Source: an uncultured Acidobacteriota bacterium
Lineage (GTDB): Bacteria > Acidobacteriota > Blastocatellia > Pyrinomonadales > Pyrinomonadaceae
Reading direction: 5' to 3'
Assembly: GCA_937859595.1 (NCBI GenBank)
Contig: CALMAH010000038.1
Span: 1-59,118 of the forward strand
Length of the DNA stretch: 59,118 bases
Shown here piece by piece: positions 53,857-59,118 of the stretch; positions within the stretch are counted from its first letter, which is position 1; every line of letters starts with the position of its first letter. The position numbers and the translations under genes are program-made. Below the pieces are notes generated by a model. It was not told the origin of the DNA. It ran no database searches and worked only from the letters and a program-made list of their open reading frames with translations.

Positions 53857-55281
53857 CTAGAGATCATTGGCTTTCAGATCTTCGAATGTCTCGCGTTTTC
53901 TTATCAGTTGGACGGAGCCGTCGGGTTTTGTAAGTAAGACCGCCGGCAGAAATCGGGCGTTGTATTGCGAGGCCTGGGCGAGCGAATAGGCACCGCAGTT
54001 TAGCAGAGCCAGGACCTCGCCGGGTTCGACGTTTTCGGGCAGCAGGCGATGATCGGGGAGGCGGCCATGGCCTTCGATATCGAAATAAACGTCGCCGCCG
54101 TCGCACAAGGGGCCTGCGACCTTGTAAGGTGTTTCGTGCGGTTCGCCCGCCCGCTCGGCGGAGATCAGATGGTAGTACCACTTGTAGGTTTCCATCGAGA
54201 GCAGAAGGTTGAAGCCGGCGTCTGTCAACAGCCAGAAATCGGCGTCGATTTTGGATTTTGGATTTTGGATTTTGGATTCCGAGAGCGGGCGTTGTTTATG
54301 ATTGCGGACCGTCGTTAGGCAGATGGCGGCGTCGGCGATGATGCTGCGGCCGGGTTCGAGAAGCAGGGTGATGCCTTCGAGCAGGTCGAGGGCGTTTTCA
54401 TTTTCGGCTTTCGTACGGACGGCGATCCATGCCTCGCGGATAGCCTCGGCGGGTTCGAAATCGGCAGAGAACATTTCGAGTTGCTCTCGTGGAAATTCGC
54501 CCGCGTGCGAACGGTCGCGGAGATAGTTTACGGGAAAACCACCGCCGAGATTTATATGCCGCAGCCGAACGCCCGTCTCGCGATAGACCCGAAGTAGCAC
54601 CGCGAACATTTCCCCAAAAGCTTGCTTATACACATCGGACGAAGGGTTTTGCGAGCCGATATGGAGATGGATGCCGTGAAGGTTCAGGTGCTCCGAATCT
54701 TTGTATTCGGCAAAGGCACTGAATGCCTCATCGGGCATCATTCCAAATTTTGAGGTGAGCAGAGCCGTCTGAAGGCCCGAATGGGTCGCCGATTCTATTT
54801 CCGGCACGAGCCGCAGGCTGACATTAGCTTTCCTGCCTAAACGTATTGCCGTTTCCTCGATCATCGAAAGTTCGTAGAGCGAATCGACCTGAATAGCGTA
54901 GATCTCATTTTCTATCGCCATTTCCAGTTCCCAAACCTCTTTGCTCAGGCCGTTGAAATTGATCTGATCGCCGGTGAAGCCTGCCTTGAGAGCCTTCCAC
55001 AGCTCGCCGCCGGAATTGACCTCAAGATCACAACCGGCGTCATTTATTACGCGCAAGATACCCATGGTGGACATCGCTTTCGCAGCGTAGCAAAGCTTGA
55101 AACCGCAATTGACGTTGTCGCCTACCTGCTTAAGGCGGGCGATGTTGTGGCGAATACGCGGCTCGCTGTAAACAAACAGCGGAGTGCCGTGCTCGCGGGC
55201 AAGCGCAGCGGCGTCGTGGCCGTCAATGTGCAGCCGTCCGTCTCTAATGTTGAGGAAATTTTCGATCTGCCAATTGGTCAT
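53857..55281 (-). CDS. lysA: Diaminopimelate decarboxylase-type PLP enzyme
   Basis: A 474-residue fold-III decarboxylase that makes lysine from meso-diaminopimelate. PLP-binding Lys68 (CYAAKAMST), phosphate-binding GGGFPVNY and the EPGRSIIADA motif are present, with the active-site Cys of the partner subunit expected in GPLCDGGD. It is longer than the usual ~420 residues. Part of the difference is a 28-bp heptad tract at 54249-54276 coding about SKIQNPKSKI near residue 340. The neighbouring GH3 gene overlaps its ATG by four bases. A related decarboxylase specificity (e.g. arginine or carboxynorspermidine) cannot be excluded from sequence reading alone. Confidence 0.9.
   Translation of the reverse strand: MTNWQIENFLNIRDGRLHIDGHDAAALAREHGTPLFVYSEPRIRHNIARLKQVGDNVNCGFKLCYAAKAMSTMGILRVINDAGCDLEVNSGGELWKALKAGFTGDQINFNGLSKEVWELEMAIENEIYAIQVDSLYELSMIEETAIRLGRKANVSLRLVPEIESATHSGLQTALLTSKFGMMPDEAFSAFAEYKDSEHLNLHGIHLHIGSQNPSSDVYKQAFGEMFAVLLRVYRETGVRLRHINLGGGFPVNYLRDRSHAGEFPREQLEMFSADFEPAEAIREAWIAVRTKAENENALDLLEGITLLLEPGRSIIADAAICLTTVRNHKQRPLSESKIQNPKSKIDADFWLLTDAGFNLLLSMETYKWYYHLISAERAGEPHETPYKVAGPLCDGGDVYFDIEGHGRLPDHRLLPENVEPGEVLALLNCGAYSLAQASQYNARFLPAVLLTKPDGSVQLIRKRETFEDLKANDL
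54249..54276. repeat. Four perfect heptads inside lysA
   Basis: TTTTGGA repeated four times without mismatch (54249-54276). On the coding strand this reads TCCAAAA and encodes the IQNPKSK-type segment. The unit equals the class seen downstream of groEL (AAATCCA). Confidence 0.85.
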
Positions 55282-57128
55282 TTTGTTATCTGAATTCCTG
55301 CACCGCGCGGGTGCAAGCCCGGCAGCGTGATCGGAAGTTTGCCTGTGAATCCTTGTTGCCCGAGCAAACCTTTTGCGGCTGCACGCTGGAGGCTGGGCAT
55401 ATCGCCGTAGGCGACCAAATATGTTTTCATCTCAGGGAACGACGAAAGAATGTACGGATTGCCAAAGCTGATGCCGATCACTTTTTTATTCGATGCCAGG
55501 GCCTCGCGGAGGATCGCGGCACCGTTCTCGGGAATCCCGACGCTGTTGGCGGCACCAGAGCGGACCCGGCCATAAAGACCAACAATAATGACATCGGCCT
55601 CATTGACGGTTTTACGGGCAGCTTCGGACTGTTCAGCGAGAGAATTTTCCTGAAGGTAGGCCTGTGAAAATCTCAGCCCGCCGACCCGCATCGCACCCGC
55701 GAACGGCGCCATCGTCGAAGGTCCGTCGAAGCCATTTGAAATACCGAGTACGGCGATCTTTGCATCTCGAATCAGCGGCAGCACACCACTTTCCTGTCTT
55801 ACTAAAGTGATCGCTTTTTCTGCTATCTCGTCCGTGAGTTTTGTCGATTCCGGGCCGCTGACGATGCGGTCTATCTGGTCGAGCGGCGTGATCTTTTGTT
55901 TGGTCAGGCCAACTTCATATTTCCATGCAAGCTGGCGGCGGACCGATTCGTCAAGCCGCTGCATCGGTATGCGGCCGCTGGCGACGGCGGTTTTCAGGCC
56001 GCGGAGCATTGCATCGACATCGGCCGGTTTTTCGAGTATGTCGGTTCCTGCAAGAAAGGCGCGGACACCTGCTTCTTCCTGTGTGAAATAGAGCGTCAGG
56101 CCGCTCATCGACATCGCGTCCGAAACGATCAGGCCTTTGAAACCCATCTCGTTTCGCAGCATCTCGGTCTGCACTTTGTAAGAAAGCGTTGCGGGAACGG
56201 TCGCTTTTTCGCTTACGATCTCGGTGCCGGGTTCGGCGTCGCCGCCTTGATATTCCTTGAGCGGGCGGATCTCTTCACCGTCGATCTGCGGAAGGGCGAT
56301 GTGGGCGATCATTATCGACCCGATGCCGGCATCGACCGCTCTTTTGAACGGTACAAGCTCCAAAGACGTCAGCCGTTCGCGCGGAAGGTCGATTATCGGT
56401 AGGCCGCGGTGCGAATCGACGTTCGTATCTCCGTGGCCGGGAAAATGTTTTGCCGTCGCGATCACTTTTTGCGATTGCAGGCCCTCGGCGAAAGCGATAC
56501 CAAACCTGGCGACATCTTCCGGATCTTCGCCAAAGCTGCGGACGTTTATCACCGGATTATCCGCATTATTATTTACATCCAGAACCGGTGCATAGACGTG
56601 CTGGATGCCGATCGCTCGTGCCTCGCGGCCGGTGATGACGCCCATTCGGCGTGCGAATTCCGGTTTGCCGGTCGCGGTAACGGCCATCGCCCAGGGAAAA
56701 TTCGTCGCATCCTGAAACCGCATACCGATGCCGGTCTCGGCGTCGAGCGACATCAGCAGCGGTATCCTGGCCGCTTCCTGCATTCGGTTTATCAGGTGGG
56801 TGGTCTCATAGATCGGAGCGCCAAAGAAAATGATCCCGCCGATCTTGTTTTCAGTAACGTGCCGCCGGAGGTCTTTGAAAAAGAAACTGTCCTGATGGGC
56901 AAATCGAGCATTGACGCCAACGTGGACGAGCTGGCCGACCTTTTCATCGACCGACATATTTTTTAGCGTTTTGTCGGCCCATTCCCAGGCCTTTTTTGAC
57001 GGCTCAAGTCGGATTGCGGATTGCGGATCGCGGATCGCGGATCGCGGATTTGCTAAAACCAGCGAGCCGAACAAAAGAGTAATGCCCAAAATTATCGAGC
57101 AGAATTTTCTAAATGACAATAAACCCAT
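55278..57128 (-). CDS. Glycoside hydrolase family 3, NagZ-like beta-N-acetylhexosaminidase, exported
   Basis: A 616-residue GH3 enzyme. A signal peptide (MGLLSFRKFCSIILGITLLF, ending VLA at residue 26) is followed by 14 residues encoded by heptads. The NagZ-type catalytic loop KHFPGHGDTNVDSH carries the Asp238-His240 dyad, and the nucleophile is Asp337 in IVSDAMSMSGL. NagZ enzymes remove GlcNAc from muropeptides in cell-wall recycling. The C-terminal ~200 residues are the second domain found in Bacillus-type and Bacteroidota NagZ. A signal peptide puts it in the periplasm, or on the surface. It overlaps lysA by ATGA and starts 19 bp after the SSS transporter, forming one operon. Confidence 0.93.
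   Translation of the reverse strand: MGLLSFRKFCSIILGITLLFGSLVLANPRSAIRDPQSAIRLEPSKKAWEWADKTLKNMSVDEKVGQLVHVGVNARFAHQDSFFFKDLRRHVTENKIGGIIFFGAPIYETTHLINRMQEAARIPLLMSLDAETGIGMRFQDATNFPWAMAVTATGKPEFARRMGVITGREARAIGIQHVYAPVLDVNNNADNPVINVRSFGEDPEDVARFGIAFAEGLQSQKVIATAKHFPGHGDTNVDSHRGLPIIDLPRERLTSLELVPFKRAVDAGIGSIMIAHIALPQIDGEEIRPLKEYQGGDAEPGTEIVSEKATVPATLSYKVQTEMLRNEMGFKGLIVSDAMSMSGLTLYFTQEEAGVRAFLAGTDILEKPADVDAMLRGLKTAVASGRIPMQRLDESVRRQLAWKYEVGLTKQKITPLDQIDRIVSGPESTKLTDEIAEKAITLVRQESGVLPLIRDAKIAVLGISNGFDGPSTMAPFAGAMRVGGLRFSQAYLQENSLAEQSEAARKTVNEADVIIVGLYGRVRSGAANSVGIPENGAAILREALASNKKVIGISFGNPYILSSFPEMKTYLVAYGDMPSLQRAAAKGLLGQQGFTGKLPITLPGLHPRGAGIQITK
57010..57051. repeat. Six heptads directly after the GH3 signal peptide
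   Basis: CGGATTG twice, CGGATCG three times, CGGATTT once, in strict 7-bp period over 42 bp. Translated in the GH3 frame it gives NPRSAIRDPQSAIR at residues 27-40. Because 42 is divisible by three the frame is kept. Confidence 0.85.
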
Positions 57129-57147
57129 TTTAATACTTACAAATTCT

Positions 57148-58677
57148 TTAATTTCCGCCCTCGGCTGTCGTATGTCCGGTGCCTGTTACCTGACTAACCA
57201 GATATCCGACCGAAAAACAGATCGAGGTGCCTATGAGCACGTACCAGGTCCAGGCGATGGGGGTGAAATTCCATATCAAGACCATTGAGACCAGAGACGC
57301 AAGCATCCCGGCGATCACACCGTTTCCGTTTGCGCGTTTTGTCAATACTCCCAGCAAAAATGCCCCCAGCATAGGGCCGTAAATGAGCGAGGCGATCGAC
57401 AGCCCAACCGTCAAGACCGATCCGACGCCCTGAGACAAAAAGGCAATACCGATAAGTATGATGCCCCAGACGGCGGTGAGCCAGCGAGAAAGTTTTAGGA
57501 GCTTTGTCTCGTCGGCATTGGGGTTGATAAGCGGTTTGTAAAAATCCAATATGCTGCTTGACGCCAAAGAATTAAGCGAACTCGACAGCGTGGACATCGC
57601 GGCTGCGGTCAATGCAGCGATCATCAGGCCTGCGACGCCTGTCGGAAGCTGCTCGACGATAAATTTCGGAAAGATGCCGTCACATTTTCTCTCGGCGACA
57701 CAGTTTGAAGCAGACAACGCGGCGTCAGAAACAGGAAAATGTGCGTAAAAGACGTAAAGTAAGACGCCAACGAACAGAAGCAATGCGAACTGGAACAGAA
57801 TGACGAATCCGCTAGTGATAATGGCTTTTTTCGCATCGCCCTCATTTCTGCATGCAAGCAGGCGCTGGACGAGCATCTGGTCGGTTCCGTGCGAAGCTGT
57901 TGTCAAAAAGGTGCCGCCGATAAGCCCGGCCCAAAAAGTAAAGGGAATCGTGAAGTCGAGAGCGAATGAAACGAACCGGAATTTATCCGCTTCGGACGCA
58001 ACTGTGCTGATCTCCGCCCAACCGCCCGGGATGCTGTTCCAAATGACGATGGCCGCGATGATCGCACCGGAAACGTAGATAACAAGCTGTATCAAGTCTG
58101 TCCAGAGGACGGCGATCAGCCCGCCCTGATAGGTGTAGATCAGCGTCAGGATGCCGACGATCAGGATGGAGACAGCGGCAAGCTGTGGAAAATCAGGCAG
58201 CGAAAACGCAAGTACAGCGGCGATGACAATTGACGCCGCAAAGGTTCTGACACCGTCGCCGACCGCACGTACGAAGAGAAATAGCGATGCGGCAAAATTT
58301 TTGACCGAGCCGCCAAAGCGGTTCTCAAGCAGTTTATAGGCCGTAAGCAGATCGCCCTTGTAATACGCCGGAATGAAAAGAACGCTGATGATGAACCGGG
58401 CTATGATGTAGCCGAAAACGATCTGCAGAAAGGCGAAATTGCCGCCTTGTTCGGGGTTGGCATACATCGCGTATGCAATGGCCGGGATGCCGATGAGCGT
58501 TAGGGTGCTGGTCTCGGTCGCGACGATCGACGCGCAGATGACGAACCAGTGGGTGTTCTTGTTTCCGACAAAGTAATCAGTGGCGGACTTCTGAGTTTTT
58601 CGGAACATCACGCCAAATGCCGTGATGCCGATAAGATAACCAATGAGAATTACGTAATCTAGTGCTGAAAAACCCAT
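57148..58677 (-). CDS. Sodium:solute symporter (SSS family)
   Basis: A 509-residue integral membrane transporter with about 13 hydrophobic helices. Family features are the N-terminal YVILIGYLIGITAFG, ATDYFVGNKNTHW, ETSTLTLIGIPAIAY, and the GGTFLTTASHGTDQMLVQRLLACR region near the middle. SSS proteins use sodium to import sugars, sialic acid, amino acids or nucleosides. Coupled here to a GH3 hexosaminidase it may import the released amino sugar or muropeptide unit, an inference from context. The start ATG 58677 has only a weak GGAC upstream. Confidence 0.9.
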   Translation of the reverse strand: MGFSALDYVILIGYLIGITAFGVMFRKTQKSATDYFVGNKNTHWFVICASIVATETSTLTLIGIPAIAYAMYANPEQGGNFAFLQIVFGYIIARFIISVLFIPAYYKGDLLTAYKLLENRFGGSVKNFAASLFLFVRAVGDGVRTFAASIVIAAVLAFSLPDFPQLAAVSILIVGILTLIYTYQGGLIAVLWTDLIQLVIYVSGAIIAAIVIWNSIPGGWAEISTVASEADKFRFVSFALDFTIPFTFWAGLIGGTFLTTASHGTDQMLVQRLLACRNEGDAKKAIITSGFVILFQFALLLFVGVLLYVFYAHFPVSDAALSASNCVAERKCDGIFPKFIVEQLPTGVAGLMIAALTAAAMSTLSSSLNSLASSSILDFYKPLINPNADETKLLKLSRWLTAVWGIILIGIAFLSQGVGSVLTVGLSIASLIYGPMLGAFLLGVLTKRANGNGVIAGMLASLVSMVLIWNFTPIAWTWYVLIGTSICFSVGYLVSQVTGTGHTTAEGGN

Positions 58678-58750
58678 TTTGTCCAGAACGTTAAAATGGA
58701 GCAGATCGGGCGAACAGATGCATAAGCCGCCGCGAAAGATCCGGGAAAAG

Positions 58751-58769
58751 CGATAAGAAGTTTTTATCG
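58751..58769 (-). terminator. Weak terminator-like hairpin
   Basis: CGATAA (58751-58756) / TTATCG (58764-58769) with a 7-base loop, followed on the minus strand by CTTTTC. It lies 41 bases after the stop of the right-edge gene. The stem is short. Confidence 0.35.
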
Positions 58770-58809
58770 TGAAATTGTAGGCTGGTCAAATCGGGTTGTA
58801 TAAAATGGC

Positions 58810-59118
58810 CTATTTGCGAGCATAAAACATCCCGATGTTCTTTAGCCGGGCTATGTGGCCGCCGTTCATCCATGGGAATTCCTCGGCCGCAAGCCGGGTG
58901 ATATCGGATTCCGATATCTCACCGCGTTCTTCAATTTCCGCGAATTCGTAAATTTTATACTCCGCTTTTCGGACGAATGCTTCGATCTTGGCGATCTCAT
59001 CATCCTCGAGAGCGGGAAACCTCGCCTTCATTCGGCCGGCGATCGGCTTGCGAAAATTCTCTCCCCACTCGGTCGCAAATTCCAGCGCAGCATTGAGTAT
59101 TTCTGAGTCGAATTCTTT
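58810..59118 (-). CDS. Partial small acidic protein, 5' end outside the window
   Basis: The frame is open from its stop near 58810 through to base 59118, so the gene is cut by the window edge. An in-frame ATG at 59031 would give a 73-residue protein, but the 29 codons upstream of it continue without stop and are equally protein-like (ILNAALEFATEWGENFRKPI). At least 102 residues are visible. The sequence is helical and acidic (ALEDDEIAKIEAFVRKAEYKIYE), ending HIARLKNIGMFYARK. No family recognised. Confidence 0.6.
   Translation of the reverse strand, partial: KEFDSEILNAALEFATEWGENFRKPIAGRMKARFPALEDDEIAKIEAFVRKAEYKIYEFAEIEERGEISESDITRLAAEEFPWMNGGHIARLKNIGMFYARK

Overview
The window looks like a chromosomal segment of a free-living, Gram-negative, heterotrophic acidobacterium, most likely class Blastocatellia. 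This is inferred from gene families, not from a marker gene. The signs are an Oar-like TonB-dependent receptor with an N-terminal carboxypeptidase-regulatory domain, a winged-helix/TM/TolB-propeller one-component protein, many secreted proteins of no known function, and a CIRCE-controlled groESL operon. There is no prophage, CRISPR array, rRNA gene, convincing tRNA gene or intact insertion sequence. Most genes are housekeeping or cell-envelope genes. The intergenic spaces carry an unusual load of small repeats.

Layout. 0-9 kb: a Cys-rich secreted protein, a VIT/vWA protein, a YCF48-like propeller and the TonB-dependent receptor. 9-18 kb: an S41 protease diverging from a GAF-subtilase pair, then surA, mfd and mscS on the minus strand. 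18-21 kb: lysS and a trailing secreted protein. 21-31 kb is accessory. It holds a degenerate AT-rich repeat tract, the 3' relic of an arsC-like gene, three copies of a three-hairpin repeat, a HigB/HigA-like toxin-antitoxin pair, an orphan gene behind a leader with a terminator-like hairpin, and two copies of a second ~150 bp repeat around two secreted-protein genes. 31-35 kb: groES-groEL with a perfect CIRCE, GrpB and MOSC proteins. 35-42 kb: secreted proteins (one astacin metalloprotease), the winged-helix/TolB sensor, a Fis-like protein with a histone-H1-like tail, and purC. 43-53 kb: peroxiredoxin, DUF2306, uvrB, a TlpA-like protein, an FAD-linked oxidase, a HAD phosphatase, a four-helix-bundle (S23/IVP) protein and an alpha-solenoid protein. 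53-59 kb: a minus-strand operon of sodium:solute symporter, GH3 (NagZ-like) hexosaminidase and lysA, plus a gene cut by the right edge.

The most distinctive signal is a dispersed set of 7-bp-period (heptanucleotide) repeats. They form inverted arrays after groEL and between groES and groEL. They flank the four-helix-bundle gene as a 27-bp inverted repeat. They also sit in frame inside lysA and directly after the signal peptide of the GH3 enzyme. They resemble in form, but not in sequence, the heptameric STRR repeats of heterocystous cyanobacteria. The placement of a four-helix-bundle gene inside a heptad inverted repeat is the best candidate here for an undescribed mobile or RNA-based element.
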